A DNA stretch of 64,000 nt from Hahella sp. CCB-MM4 (GCF_002260525.1 NZ_MRYI01000002.1:62001-126000), one strand, 5' to 3'; shown: positions 17,601-26,997, counted from the first letter of the stretch. The notes: generated by a model not told the origin, from the letters alone. Made by a program: numbers and translations.

Positions 17601-18818
17601 GTGAATAGTCTTATCATCAAAGCCGAAAAAAGTAATCCGATCATCACAGTCTACTATCGACTGTTTCAACTGGTTGCCTCCACCCGGATCAAAAGACAGG
17701 ACATCGACCTCAGGATTGTCCACTCCCACACGGTCACCGTACTTACAACAGGTGCGCTGATGTGGGCATACGCCTTTCTCGCTTATGCCACCATCAGCTC
17801 CCCAATTCCAGGCATCATTGGCTTTATAGCCTCTATGGTCCACCTGCTGTCACCGCTTCTTTTCCGCGTAACGAACAACGGTCTACTTGTCTGCAGTATC
17901 ATGCTGGGTGCCGGCATGGTACATCAGGGATCCTTTTCGTATTTCACCGGAGGGTTTAACAGCCATATCCTGATCTGGCTGGGAATATTGCCTATGCTCG
18001 GTGGCATCATCATCGGCAGGAAAGGCGTCTTGTTATGGGCCACGCTGATACTCGTTCACCTCATGTTACTGGAGAAACATGAACGGGATCTCTCAAGGAA
18101 AAATAAGAATATCAGCGTGCTGCTCCGTGTACTCAATCATGACATCGCCACACCAATCTCACTGATTTCCATGGCCTCAACGGGCCTTCGCAGCAAGCAG
18201 GAAGACTCTCGCGAAATGTCGGTCGACATTGTTGAAAAAGCCTGCAACACCATGGTGGAAATATCCCAGAGCGTACGCAACATGTATTCGGTTGAAGCCG
18301 GCAATCTGTCCATTACCCCCAGGCCCTACCCGTTAAACGAATGCATTCACAACCTTTGCTTTATCATGCAAGCGAGTCTGGACAAAAAGAGTATTCATCT
18401 GAACTATGATTTTGAACAGCATAAAGATTTGATGATATTCGTAGATCCAATCGCCTTTAATAATCAGATAATGGGTAACATTATTTCCAACGCCATCAAG
18501 TTCTCATACCGCGGCGGCTCTATAGACATTACCGCTGAGCAGCATCAGGACTATGCAAAGGTAATGATAAGAGACTACGGGGTCGGAATGTCTCAATCAC
18601 TTGTCGAGAAACTGTTTTCCGTTGAAGAAAACTCATCCCGAGCGGGAACAGAAGCAGAAACAGGTTCCGGATACGGAATGTCCATCATGAAAGCATTCAT
18701 AGACAAACTGCAGGGAAATGTGGAAGTCCAGTCCTCAGAAAAATCCCCCGATCGTCCGGAATCAGGAACTCTGTTTACGTTATTTTTACCCATCAGGCAG
18801 CCATCTCTCACAATGTGA
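17601..18818 (+). CDS. Membrane sensor histidine kinase
   Basis: 405-aa two-component kinase starting at GTG 9 bases after the truncated response regulator. Five hydrophobic segments (roughly residues 48-165) precede a dimerisation helix with the phospho-acceptor in VLNHDIATPISL and a HATPase domain with N-box NIISNAIKFSYRGG, G1 DYGVGM and G2 GSGYGMSIMKAF. There is no PAS or HAMP domain and the linker after the last helix is short; homologues of this MASE-like layout usually have six helices, so one may be missing. With its neighbour regulator truncated, the pathway is probably broken or has another output. Confidence 0.85.
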   Translation: MNSLIIKAEKSNPIITVYYRLFQLVASTRIKRQDIDLRIVHSHTVTVLTTGALMWAYAFLAYATISSPIPGIIGFIASMVHLLSPLLFRVTNNGLLVCSIMLGAGMVHQGSFSYFTGGFNSHILIWLGILPMLGGIIIGRKGVLLWATLILVHLMLLEKHERDLSRKNKNISVLLRVLNHDIATPISLISMASTGLRSKQEDSREMSVDIVEKACNTMVEISQSVRNMYSVEAGNLSITPRPYPLNECIHNLCFIMQASLDKKSIHLNYDFEQHKDLMIFVDPIAFNNQIMGNIISNAIKFSYRGGSIDITAEQHQDYAKVMIRDYGVGMSQSLVEKLFSVEENSSRAGTEAETGSGYGMSIMKAFIDKLQGNVEVQSSEKSPDRPESGTLFTLFLPIRQPSLTM

Positions 18819-18826
18819 GCAAACAA

Positions 18827-19891
18827 CTAATTCCTCCCATAAAGGCGAGGTCTTTCATAACGGTAAAAGCCATCCTTTTCTTCCAGCGCAATGGTTTTTG
18901 CCTCATGCTTGAAATAGCGAAGTCTCAACTGGTCGAGCTCCCGCTCCAGTTCAGGGCCACTCAATCTGGTGGTTAACGCATTGCGCTCTGCCATATAGGC
19001 AAGACCGTTATCCCAGCGCTGATTGCGTTTCAGGTCTCGCTCCTCAAGCCGCTGAATCTGCTCATCGGAATATCCCAACTGCTTCCGCAGTTGATTGATT
19101 TCTAACTGTCGCTGATCCGGAGACATCCCCCGAAGCTTGCCCTGAACGGATTCGAATCCGAAGTACACCTGGGCAATCACACCGTTATCCATGGCCAGCC
19201 TTTCGACGCCGTTGCCGTAGGTATCGTTCAGAGCACTCTGCAACTGAAACAGCGTTTCATCCAGGGAGTTGGCATCAGATTGATCCAAAGTCATGATCAC
19301 TTGCTGGATCTTCTGCTGCTTCTGCGCCCACGCCTGCTTTTCCTCGGCCCAGATGAGTTCAGCATCCTCTCCAAACATCTGCCGACGTTTGTGCCAGATT
19401 GCTCCTTCTCTTTCCAGAAAGGACATTTCACTCAGGGCGAGTTGATTTTCCGCCAACCAATTCTCATAGCCCGCCATTAAATTGATGGTTTCCAGAATCT
19501 GATCAGCATAACCAGGAAAAGCCAATGCCAGAATTCTGGCAAAAACGGCCTCCCCTTCCACGGGATACAGTCCAAGAACTTGATCCCGCACTGCCAGCAA
19601 TTTAGCTTGCGTACGCCGGTTTTGAATGGTGTCTCCATACGTCTCAAGCAGTTCCATCGCCATCGCGTCGATATAGGACTCGATACCCTGGCCAGCAAAA
19701 GCCCCAGGCGCCCCCGCAGCAATATTATTTTCAACAACACCGGTCCCTGGCATGTCAGCGACTCCTGATGAACGGGTATCGAGGGATACAGATTCATCCA
19801 GGTTACTACCGACAGGTTTGTTCACCCAGTAAACCGCTCCCGCCATGGCACATGTCAACACGGCCGTAACAACAACGAAAGCACGCTTCAT
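18827..19891 (-). CDS. lifO: Lipase secretion chaperone (LifO family foldase)
   Basis: Membrane-anchored periplasmic foldase, 354 aa: one N-terminal helix (residues 4-24), a variable linker, then an all-helical body. The stretch AFPGYADQILETINLMAGYENWLAEN, the block ALW-like IWHKRRQMFGEDAELIW and the helix-rich C-terminus resemble Lif proteins. The classical RxxFDY(F/C)LSAxGE motif of the first mini-domain is not found; the corresponding place reads YIDAMAMELLETYGD. It lies 120 bases downstream of an SGNH esterase gene, its likely client. Lif proteins normally fold alpha/beta-hydrolase lipases, so the pairing is unusual. Confidence 0.75.
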   Translation of the reverse strand: MKRAFVVVTAVLTCAMAGAVYWVNKPVGSNLDESVSLDTRSSGVADMPGTGVVENNIAAGAPGAFAGQGIESYIDAMAMELLETYGDTIQNRRTQAKLLAVRDQVLGLYPVEGEAVFARILALAFPGYADQILETINLMAGYENWLAENQLALSEMSFLEREGAIWHKRRQMFGEDAELIWAEEKQAWAQKQQKIQQVIMTLDQSDANSLDETLFQLQSALNDTYGNGVERLAMDNGVIAQVYFGFESVQGKLRGMSPDQRQLEINQLRKQLGYSDEQIQRLEERDLKRNQRWDNGLAYMAERNALTTRLSGPELERELDQLRLRYFKHEAKTIALEEKDGFYRYERPRLYGRN

Positions 19892-20011
19892 AACAGCTCT
19901 TTATAATTATTTGAAACTCAGGGATAAGCTGGAATCAGACGACAGGTTCACTACCGTCTGAAACTCAGCTTTGCTCATATATACTTCTTATGAATTACAG
20001 CGGCTCATGGA

Positions 20012-20794
20012 TTACAGCAGCGGCTGTAATTTCGGCCAGATCAGATTCGCCAGCTTTCTGGAACCACCTGTGTTGGGATGAATACCGTCAAAGATAATAT
20101 CGCTGTCATTGATCGATGAGCGAGGATCTACGAACTGACAGTTGGCTGAGGAATAGCTGCAGGCCTGAGCCAGTTTTCCATCCCCGTAATCCACTGCCTC
20201 TTCCATGCTATCCAACAGGAACAAGCCGTTTTTGGTGTAGTAGTATCCCAGGTAAATGACGTTATCCACGCCGTCTGCATGCATATCGTTGAGCAGATTG
20301 ACCGCGTCCACGTACAGATCATTGATGAAGTTTTTGCAGGTGCTGCTCAACTTACCGAACTCATACCACTGAGTCTTACAGTCATAGGGATCCAGCATGA
20401 TGGCAGGAATCAGGATGTCATTACCGCCGGCATCCATGACGATCGTTTCGATGTCGCTGTTATCCGAACGGGCAATCTCGTATTGATCTGCAATGGAAGT
20501 GGCGATGATACCTCCGGTGAGTTCCGCCCCGGAAATGGTGTAACGACGGAAAGTCTGACCGGCATACTCTTCCAGAAAGTCCTGCAGTTCACCTGACAAG
20601 GCAAAGATTGAGTCACCAACAGTGACGACCTGATTGTTATCCGCATCGGTTACACGGGGATTACTGGCCAGACTCCCAACACCGCCACAGCCGGTCATTG
20701 CAGCTGCGAGCAGCAATGCCAATGATGCTTTTAATACGGTTTTAAGGCCAAAGGAAGGCAGCGAGTGCCTGAAGTGCACAGAGAAGTGTTTCAT
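20012..20794 (-). CDS. SGNH/GDSL-family esterase lipoprotein
   Basis: Secreted hydrolase of 260 aa. Lipobox in AAAMTGCGG, so the mature protein is lipid-anchored. All SGNH blocks are visible: VVTVGDSIFALSGE (nucleophile Ser in block I), GAELTGG (Gly, block II), DAGGND (Asn, block III) and DGIHP (Asp/His, block V). The frame extends to 20857 but the ATG at 20794 has AAGGAAA before it and gives a clean signal peptide. It precedes the Lif-type chaperone gene on the same strand. Likely cleaves short-chain esters or lipids at the cell surface or outside. Confidence 0.88.
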   Translation of the reverse strand: MKHFSVHFRHSLPSFGLKTVLKASLALLLAAAMTGCGGVGSLASNPRVTDADNNQVVTVGDSIFALSGELQDFLEEYAGQTFRRYTISGAELTGGIIATSIADQYEIARSDNSDIETIVMDAGGNDILIPAIMLDPYDCKTQWYEFGKLSSTCKNFINDLYVDAVNLLNDMHADGVDNVIYLGYYYTKNGLFLLDSMEEAVDYGDGKLAQACSYSSANCQFVDPRSSINDSDIIFDGIHPNTGGSRKLANLIWPKLQPLL

Positions 20795-20959
20795 TGTCGT
20801 TTCCTTTTTTTTGTAATTGTTAATGGACTGCGGCAAGACTTTAACAAAAGCCCTCACGCGATAACTGATGACTGGTTAACAAAATAAACAACGTTAATTA
20901 AACTTTGTTCATTCCCTTAAACCAGCCCTACTTCAAAAGGATTCAACAATTAATGGGGC

Positions 20960-21931
20960 TTAGAAGCGGTAATTAGCACCGACATTAAATCGGGTCAACT
21001 CCCAGTTAACCTCATTCAGAGGGGAGACAATTGTCGTGCTGTCGGAAAGAAAAATAGTGTCAGTACCATCATCCCCTTCCAACTTCTCATACTCAATTCC
21101 GGCGGTAATCGACAGAGATTGATAAATCGGGTAGCGGTACCGTATACCTATCAGATAGCCTTTCTGGTCATCCATGTCATGACGGAAGCTGACGGGATGC
21201 GCCAAATCATTCCTGAGATTCCAGTTGGCCTTTGCTTCGTAATCAGCAGCATGGAGCTCAACACGGAGCAGGATATCGTGCTGTTCGGCGAAACTGAACA
21301 CCACTTCCCCTCCTACCCAAAAACTCCACCACTCAGCGTTATAGCTGCTGTCCAGATCGTCGAATGGCCCCAAATCCGCCGTGCTTGGAGATTCGGACAC
21401 TAACTGAAAACCATTTCTCACCTGCATGCTTTGAGAAGAATAGGCATACCCGACCATCGGCGAAAGAGTCAGCATGTCGTTCAAGGGCAGTCTGTAGCCC
21501 AATGCCAAAGAGAACTTTTTGAGCTTATGTCCATACAGCTCAGAGCGGGAAAAACTATAAAGATCCTCCCGGTTGTCGGAATTCCAATCCCGGTCTTCTG
21601 AGGTACCATCCTCAATCATGCCAGCCCATCCCCGCATTTCCCCAAAGACATGCTTAAGAGGACCGCTGTCGATAAACAGGCGCCCTCCCAGTTCGAGAAT
21701 CACCACATCATCGGCATTGAAGATCAGCTCGGAAAGAACATTGGGGTGCCCGTCAGAATCCGCGATATTCCAGTCCAACTGCCCACTGCCATATCCCAGG
21801 TTCATGTAGGCATCCAGATGCCCCTCATATTCTGCTCTAAGATGGGTAGAGGCCACTACCAAGACAATTAACCAGCAGAGCCTCCATGGTTTTTCCAGAC
21901 AACCAGAATCAATAGTCAGATTTTCAGACAC
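20960..21931 (-). CDS. Omptin-like outer membrane beta-barrel protein
   Basis: 323 aa, starts at GTG with GGGGG upstream. A signal peptide ends near STHLRA; the mature part alternates polar and hydrophobic residues and ends in NVGANYRF, the aromatic C-terminus needed for barrel insertion. SGQLDWN, the DxDW signature EDRDWNS followed by FSLALGYRLP and the later DDQKGYLIGIRYRYP resemble the omptin protease fold. The aspartate pair of omptins appears conserved (EDRD); the Asp-His dyad is not clear (NDLAHP is a candidate). It may be a protease or a non-catalytic relative. Located beside the esterase/foldase genes. Confidence 0.65.
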   Translation of the reverse strand: MSENLTIDSGCLEKPWRLCWLIVLVVASTHLRAEYEGHLDAYMNLGYGSGQLDWNIADSDGHPNVLSELIFNADDVVILELGGRLFIDSGPLKHVFGEMRGWAGMIEDGTSEDRDWNSDNREDLYSFSRSELYGHKLKKFSLALGYRLPLNDMLTLSPMVGYAYSSQSMQVRNGFQLVSESPSTADLGPFDDLDSSYNAEWWSFWVGGEVVFSFAEQHDILLRVELHAADYEAKANWNLRNDLAHPVSFRHDMDDQKGYLIGIRYRYPIYQSLSITAGIEYEKLEGDDGTDTIFLSDSTTIVSPLNEVNWELTRFNVGANYRF

Positions 21932-22060
21932 TCCATGCCCCCTTTGAGTTTCATCTGCAAAACAATGGCGAACCCGGAACCTGACTGGATCCGGACAACT
22001 ATTTCGCGTCAGTCCTTATACTGTTATAGACCAGTTGAGGGGCATTTGAGAACACCTAAT

Positions 22061-22090
22061 AAAAAAGGGTGAGGTTTATCCCCACCCTTT
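22061..22090 (-). terminator. Rho-independent terminator of the large lipoprotein gene
   Basis: On the minus strand AAAGGGTG (22090-22083) pairs with CACCCTTT (22071-22064) and is followed by further T. It lies 50 bases after the stop codon at 22139. Confidence 0.85.
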
Positions 22091-22138
22091 CTATTCAAGA
22101 ATTCGCCTTTCAGAGCTGTCGATAGGTTTAATGCAACC

Positions 22139-24559
22139 TCATGAGTCCGTCGCCTCGCCACCGACATAGGAGGGTCCGCCATCGACTTCAGGCACCACCC
22201 CCAAATCATCCAGGTTAACCGAAACATCAGATGGAACAGGAGCGGCGGGTTCATTAACGACCAGCGAGCCGCAACCATCGGAGTCTTCATTCATCTTACG
22301 CTCGATATCCAGCGCTTTGACCACATATTGCCCTTCAGGCCCAATGACGGTTCCGTCCTTCAGATTAAATACCGGGTACCAGCGATCGGATTCCTCACCG
22401 CCAATCTGGACGAACGGAATGCCGTGCAGATCACCAGGGCCGTTATACTGGAGCATAAAGGTCTGTGGACCAACTTCCGCATAGGTAAAAGCCGACCCAT
22501 CCCGGTGGTTGGCCTCACTATGGGTGTAGGAAAATTCAATCGGCTTGTCGAAGGTAACAGCATCACCCTCGGAATCGACCAGCATGGTGGTTTTGTTCCA
22601 ATCGTTGGGACCGGTCTCCCACACATAGAAAGTATCAACCTGCTCGGCATCGTATACTTCAAAGGGGTCTGACAGTGTTCCAGCCACCGCCGCAGTCACC
22701 ATAGGGCCACTTTGAATCCCCCAGGCATTAGGTGAGTCTTCCGGCAAACCATCCGGGAAACTGACAACACTACCGCCCGACGTGAGTGACATCATATTCA
22801 CACCGGTATTGCTGATGCTGTAATCGTAGGCATCCGCCATGGTTTCTGCCGTCACTTCATATCCACCATCGAAGGTCGATAAATCATCCACGGTCAGCCC
22901 GGTTTTGATACAACGATCCAGACAGACAAGATCCAGCGAACCACCGCTGAATTCTGCCTCCGATCCGTTCATGATGGTTTCTTTATAGAAAGATAGGGCA
23001 CTGGCTCCCTGTTTGTATTGGACGCCACCTCCCAGCTGGTCGGAATACATAAACAATGGGTGACCGACTTCCAGAGTAATGGCGACAGGAGTATCCAGGT
23101 TTGTACGTTGAGGCCCCTGCTCTCCCCAGTTCAATCCGGCCACTTTCATAAACTGACCTTCCACATAGCGCACTACCCACTGGTCAAATTCAGTATCAAA
23201 CAGTGAATCATCCCAATAGTAGAAATCAATTCCGGAGGCATCGCTGAGCGCAAGCGTTTCAATCTCTTTCTTGATCAGGCGGCCCTGGGTTTCTACGACA
23301 GTGTAACTTTCATTGGTTCCCCCTTCGCCCCGGGATTCCCGGACGACGGTATCTCCAGTGTCCAGCGCTCCATCCTCTTCAGTCCAGATTCCCCAATAGC
23401 TGGCATAACCAAAGGAGTCCACATTACCGTCGCTATCGCTGTCGTAGCGAATGGGAAATCCGCCGTTGAGTTGAATCTCTTCGCCAGTGGCCTTATTAAA
23501 CATGCCGTAACGCCAGACAGCTTCCTTGAAGTCATCTTTGGCAAGACAGGCCCCCTCACTGTTGCTACCGCCGTTACGGAAGGGCAACTCACTCAGGGAA
23601 GACGCCTGCTGCAGCAACACGTTATTGCTGTTAAAGGATACGGCAAACGCCATATTGCGATCGACAAAGTCTCCAGAATCTTCAAAGGCCGTCAGCGCAA
23701 CACCATCGGAACGATCATCACGCATCACAACGCTGGCCCGGGCCAGATAAGTTCCGCTACCGCCTTCGCCGCCATATTCACCATAGTCATAAAGGGTGAA
23801 ACCGATAAAACCGCTCAGAGTTTCAACTGTGGCCAACTCTCCCCATCCAAAAGCTTCACCATCCGGATTGGTCGGATCTTTCATCTCCCAATTCAAAACG
23901 AAAGAGCCAAAAGGATCTTCTTCGGTGGCACCGGACTTAATCACGCCTTTCATTTTCAGCAACGTGGGCTCGCCTTCCCCCACATCCATTTCCGGCACCC
24001 AGGCATGCACAATGACATTACCCGTAGAGGTGTCCTTCGATGAAACAATATAGGCCTCAACGTAATTGGTTGTATTTCCTCCCGTTGAAGACTGTCCACC
24101 GGATTGAGACGACGAGTCAGCGTCACCGGATTCGCATTCATCCATATCAATCAGAGCCGTATAAGCCCCTTGCCCGATCATCTCATCTGCATTCATCTGA
24201 CCCGTAAAGCAAAGAATGGTATTTACCAATTCCACCGGCTCAAGTGCTTCCATCCAGGTGTGAACATGCTGCTCTGCATTTTGATAGTCAGTACCCGCAT
24301 CGCTAAAGGCCCTTGCCACCGACATGGATCTCGCCGTACTGCTCATTGAACGGGATAGCTGGGCAGATTCGCTCCCGCTATCTTCTCCGGAAGACACAAT
24401 TTCCAATTGTTCAGGTAACGCATAGGAAGAGGCCGTGCTCGTGGTCGAGGTACTGGTAGAGCTACTGCTCCCTCCGCCGCCTCCACAAGCCGTTAAAAGT
24501 ATGCTGGAAATAGCGACAGAGAGAAGTGTTGGTTTAAACAGAGACGCATCGATTACCAT
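22139..24559 (-). CDS. Large surface lipoprotein of unknown function
   Basis: 806 aa. Residues 1-24 form a lipoprotein signal with lipobox LLTAC, followed by a Gly/Ser/Thr linker of about 20 residues. The body is acidic and beta-rich; I recognise no catalytic motif. Segments such as ETIQLNGGFPIRYDSDSDGN and FGYASYWGIWTEEDGA resemble large secreted proteins of marine gammaproteobacteria whose role is unknown. It has its own terminator and a 429-base upstream gap, so it is probably monocistronic. Two other lipoproteins of similar style are in the window (one truncated at 15324-17270, one at 37539-39179). Confidence 0.8.
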   Translation of the reverse strand: MVIDASLFKPTLLSVAISSILLTACGGGGGSSSSTSTSTTSTASSYALPEQLEIVSSGEDSGSESAQLSRSMSSTARSMSVARAFSDAGTDYQNAEQHVHTWMEALEPVELVNTILCFTGQMNADEMIGQGAYTALIDMDECESGDADSSSQSGGQSSTGGNTTNYVEAYIVSSKDTSTGNVIVHAWVPEMDVGEGEPTLLKMKGVIKSGATEEDPFGSFVLNWEMKDPTNPDGEAFGWGELATVETLSGFIGFTLYDYGEYGGEGGSGTYLARASVVMRDDRSDGVALTAFEDSGDFVDRNMAFAVSFNSNNVLLQQASSLSELPFRNGGSNSEGACLAKDDFKEAVWRYGMFNKATGEEIQLNGGFPIRYDSDSDGNVDSFGYASYWGIWTEEDGALDTGDTVVRESRGEGGTNESYTVVETQGRLIKKEIETLALSDASGIDFYYWDDSLFDTEFDQWVVRYVEGQFMKVAGLNWGEQGPQRTNLDTPVAITLEVGHPLFMYSDQLGGGVQYKQGASALSFYKETIMNGSEAEFSGGSLDLVCLDRCIKTGLTVDDLSTFDGGYEVTAETMADAYDYSISNTGVNMMSLTSGGSVVSFPDGLPEDSPNAWGIQSGPMVTAAVAGTLSDPFEVYDAEQVDTFYVWETGPNDWNKTTMLVDSEGDAVTFDKPIEFSYTHSEANHRDGSAFTYAEVGPQTFMLQYNGPGDLHGIPFVQIGGEESDRWYPVFNLKDGTVIGPEGQYVVKALDIERKMNEDSDGCGSLVVNEPAAPVPSDVSVNLDDLGVVPEVDGGPSYVGGEATDS

Positions 24560-24988
24560 GATGATTGCTTCCCCTCTATTAAGTAGAGAATGTTTTTATG
24601 AAAGTTGGCCTGTTAGGCCATTTCCTATGCTGGGACTGCCAGCCGGGACATGTGCGGTAACTCTAGAAGTAAGATCAGGGGATGTCTCTGTCGAGAAACG
24701 GACACTTTTTATCGAAAAGCTTTATAGCGTTGGTAACCCTCTAATTCGACTCAGTAAATTGGGTACGCTAAAAATTGAATCAGGTTGTTTTGTTTGCGAC
24801 ATAGTATGAAATTTAATCAGACACTTAGGTTAAAGAGTGTGTCAGTCTATATCATGGACGTAACACAGCTTTAGCCAAAGGCTACTACCTTATTGATATT
24901 ATTTATTTTTTAGTGAAGTAATAAGAAGGTTTTTTTTAGCCTGATTATTAATAATACATGGCAGCCCATAACACATTCTGAGGCGAGG
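24560..24988. other. Gene-free AT-rich region
   Basis: 429 bases between the lipoprotein gene start and the nrtR stop (both on the minus strand). A reading frame of 124 codons exists on the plus strand but overlaps the antisense of the lipoprotein linker and lacks a ribosome site. A 5-bp stem TAGCC/GGCTA lies at 24872-24884. The region presumably holds the lipoprotein promoter; I see nothing else. Confidence 0.6.
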
Positions 24989-25723
24989 CTACCGTGCTCC
25001 CTCCATCAAACGGGTAAAGAAATAGTTTTCACCCTTGTTTTTTACCCTATACAGCTTAGCCGGTCGGCTTGGACCCGATTTCATCTCGCCGGTTTCCTCC
25101 AGAATATCCGCATCCGCAATGCGTCGACGAAAAGATTTCTTTTCTATGGGTGAACCCAGAATAATCTCAAAGGTTTTTTGCAATTCAACCAGGGTAAACA
25201 CTTCCGGCATCAGATTGACTGGCACTGAGGTGTATTGAACTTTGGCCCTGAGTCGCTCGTGACATGCCTGCAGTATCTGCTCGTGATCAAATGCCAGCTC
25301 CAGTTCACCCACCTGCGTGACCGGCACCCACGCCACCTCTTCAGACCGGCTGTCCATGCTCAGTGTCGTCTGATCACTGGAAATCAGAGCAAAATAGGAC
25401 ACCGTCAAAGACCACCCCCGGGGATCCCTCGATGCATTACCGAAGGTAGCTACCTGCTCCAGGTAGGGAGTATCCACCCCCGTTTTCTCTTTCAGCTTAC
25501 GATAGGCCGTATCTGACAGGCTCTGGTCCTTCTTCATATCAATGAATCCACCAGGTAATGCCCATTGCCCCTTGGCCGGATGCAGTGCCCGCTTTACCAG
25601 CAGAACCTGAAGCTGCTGATCCTGAACGGTAAATATCGCCATATCAACTGTCGCAAGGGGGAGGTCATATTGACGGACGTTGTAGTGCTTCAGGAATTCT
25701 TCTTCAGTGTCATAGTCAGCCAT
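24989..25723 (-). CDS. nrtR: NrtR, Nudix-domain transcriptional repressor of NAD metabolism
   Basis: 244 aa. An N-terminal Nudix-like domain (ALPGGFIDMKKDQSLSDTA, a degenerate Nudix box whose catalytic REXXEE is replaced by RKLKEKTG) is followed by a winged helix (MPEVFTLVELQKTFEIIL, KSFRRRIADADILEETGE), the NrtR layout. Known NrtR proteins repress NAD salvage genes and are released by ADP-ribose. Divergent from nadM-Nudix and nadV; two identical palindromes AGTGGC-N5-GCCACT lie between. The upstream in-frame start at 25756 would place one operator in the coding region, while the ATG at 25723 has GGAAG before it, so I use 25723. Confidence 0.92.
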   Translation of the reverse strand: MADYDTEEEFLKHYNVRQYDLPLATVDMAIFTVQDQQLQVLLVKRALHPAKGQWALPGGFIDMKKDQSLSDTAYRKLKEKTGVDTPYLEQVATFGNASRDPRGWSLTVSYFALISSDQTTLSMDSRSEEVAWVPVTQVGELELAFDHEQILQACHERLRAKVQYTSVPVNLMPEVFTLVELQKTFEIILGSPIEKKSFRRRIADADILEETGEMKSGPSRPAKLYRVKNKGENYFFTRLMEGAR

Positions 25724-25748
25724 ATTCGCTTCCGTATGCATCGTTATT

Positions 25749-25765
25749 AGTGGCAAAGCGCCACT
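25749..25765. promoter_or_regulatory. Candidate NrtR operator, nrtR side
   Basis: AGTGGC-AAAGC-GCCACT, 26 bases before the nrtR ATG. Same half-sites and spacing as the copy at 25836-25852. Confidence 0.78.
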
Positions 25766-25835
25766 TTATCATATCTTCGGTGAATCACGATTTTCCCCAA
25801 TCCTGAAATTTCTTTATTTTATAGGTTGACACATA

Positions 25836-25852
25836 AGTGGCTTTAAGCCACT
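25836..25852. promoter_or_regulatory. Candidate NrtR operator, nadM side, inside a promoter
   Basis: AGTGGC-TTTAA-GCCACT, a perfect palindrome. A -35 box TTGACA at 25826-25831 lies just before it and a weak -10 follows around 25849-25854, so binding would block the nadM promoter. Centre-to-centre distance to the other copy is 87 bp. Confidence 0.8.
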
Positions 25853-25956
25853 ATTTGCTCAAGCTAACACTGCGGATGGGATTCATCCCGTTAGCCAGAC
25901 ATTGAACAAACCTGGAAAGACCGGGTTTCAATCTCAACAGCAAGGGGTTTGCTGAC

Positions 25957-26997
25957 ATGGATAAAAAACCATACGACTTTCTCGTTTTCATCGGACGTTT
26001 CCAGCCATTTCACAAAGGGCATCTTGCTGTTATCGAAGCAGGCCTGAAACAGGCTGATCAAATGATTATTCTCTGCGGTTCAGCGCACCAGCCACGATCA
26101 GTACGTAATCCCTGGACGGTCGCAGAACGCGAAGCCATGATCAAAGGGGCGTTGCCAGAAGCAGACCGTTCCCGTATCCATGTCGCTCCATTGATGGACA
26201 TCGTTTACAACGATGAATGCTGGGTCAGAAATGTACAGGCTACCGTCAACGGCCTCGTTACGGCCCACCACGCTACGCCACATAACCGTCCAATGATTGG
26301 CCTCATCGGCCATAGCAAGGACAATAGTTCCTATTACCTGAACCTGTTCCCTCAATGGGGAGCCATCAATGTCGACAATTACGAAAGCCTCAGTGCAACC
26401 CCTATCCGGGAAGCGGTGTTCAATGGTGGTAAAGACAATGTTGAGCGTTTTCTGCCGAATAACGTAAATCAGTGGTTAAATGAGTTCGAATCGACTGAAG
26501 CATACAGCGACATCAAGTCAGAGCATAAATTTGTCGCCAAATACAAACAAGCCTGGAGTGCAGCCCCCTACTCGCCGACATTTGTCACCGTAGATGCGGT
26601 CGTCATCCAAAGCGGGCATGTGTTGATGGTGGAACGTAAAGCCCGCCCAGGTAAAGGGCTCCTGGCATTACCCGGAGGATTTGTTGATCAGGATGAAAAA
26701 CTGGTCGACGCCTGCCTGAGAGAATTGCGTGAAGAAACCCGGCTAAAGGTTCCAGGACCGGTATTGAAGGGCTCAATTAAAGGGCAACAAGTCTTTGATG
26801 ACCCACACCGTTCTGCTCGCGGACGCACCATTACCCATGCGTTCTACATTGAACTGGAACCCAACAAAGAACTTCCCAAAGTGAAAGGCGGCGACGATGC
26901 CCGCCATGCACACTGGGTTCCCCTGGCAGACCTGGATCCAAACCAGATTTTTGAAGATCACTACTTCATCATCCAGGAACTGACCGGGATGCAATAA
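25957..26997 (+). CDS. nadM: Bifunctional NMN adenylyltransferase / Nudix hydrolase (NadM-Nudix)
   Basis: 346 aa. The N-terminal domain (residues 1-185) is an archaeal-type NMN adenylyltransferase with FIGRFQPFHKGH and the ISSSK-like ESLSATPIREAV; it makes NAD from NMN and ATP. The C-terminal domain has a full Nudix box, GGFVDQDEKL then RELREETR, expected to hydrolyse ADP-ribose or ADP-ribose-like products. Start ATG with AAGGGG upstream. Followed by nadV and a macrodomain gene; together they convert nicotinamide to NMN to NAD and clear ADP-ribose derivatives. Controlled by the NrtR palindromes. Confidence 0.95.
   Translation: MDKKPYDFLVFIGRFQPFHKGHLAVIEAGLKQADQMIILCGSAHQPRSVRNPWTVAEREAMIKGALPEADRSRIHVAPLMDIVYNDECWVRNVQATVNGLVTAHHATPHNRPMIGLIGHSKDNSSYYLNLFPQWGAINVDNYESLSATPIREAVFNGGKDNVERFLPNNVNQWLNEFESTEAYSDIKSEHKFVAKYKQAWSAAPYSPTFVTVDAVVIQSGHVLMVERKARPGKGLLALPGGFVDQDEKLVDACLRELREETRLKVPGPVLKGSIKGQQVFDDPHRSARGRTITHAFYIELEPNKELPKVKGGDDARHAHWVPLADLDPNQIFEDHYFIIQELTGMQ

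Noticed and set aside
24435-24809. A 124-codon plus-strand frame near the large lipoprotein start
   Set aside because: Its first part is antisense to the Gly/Ser linker and it lacks a ribosome site and family resemblance.
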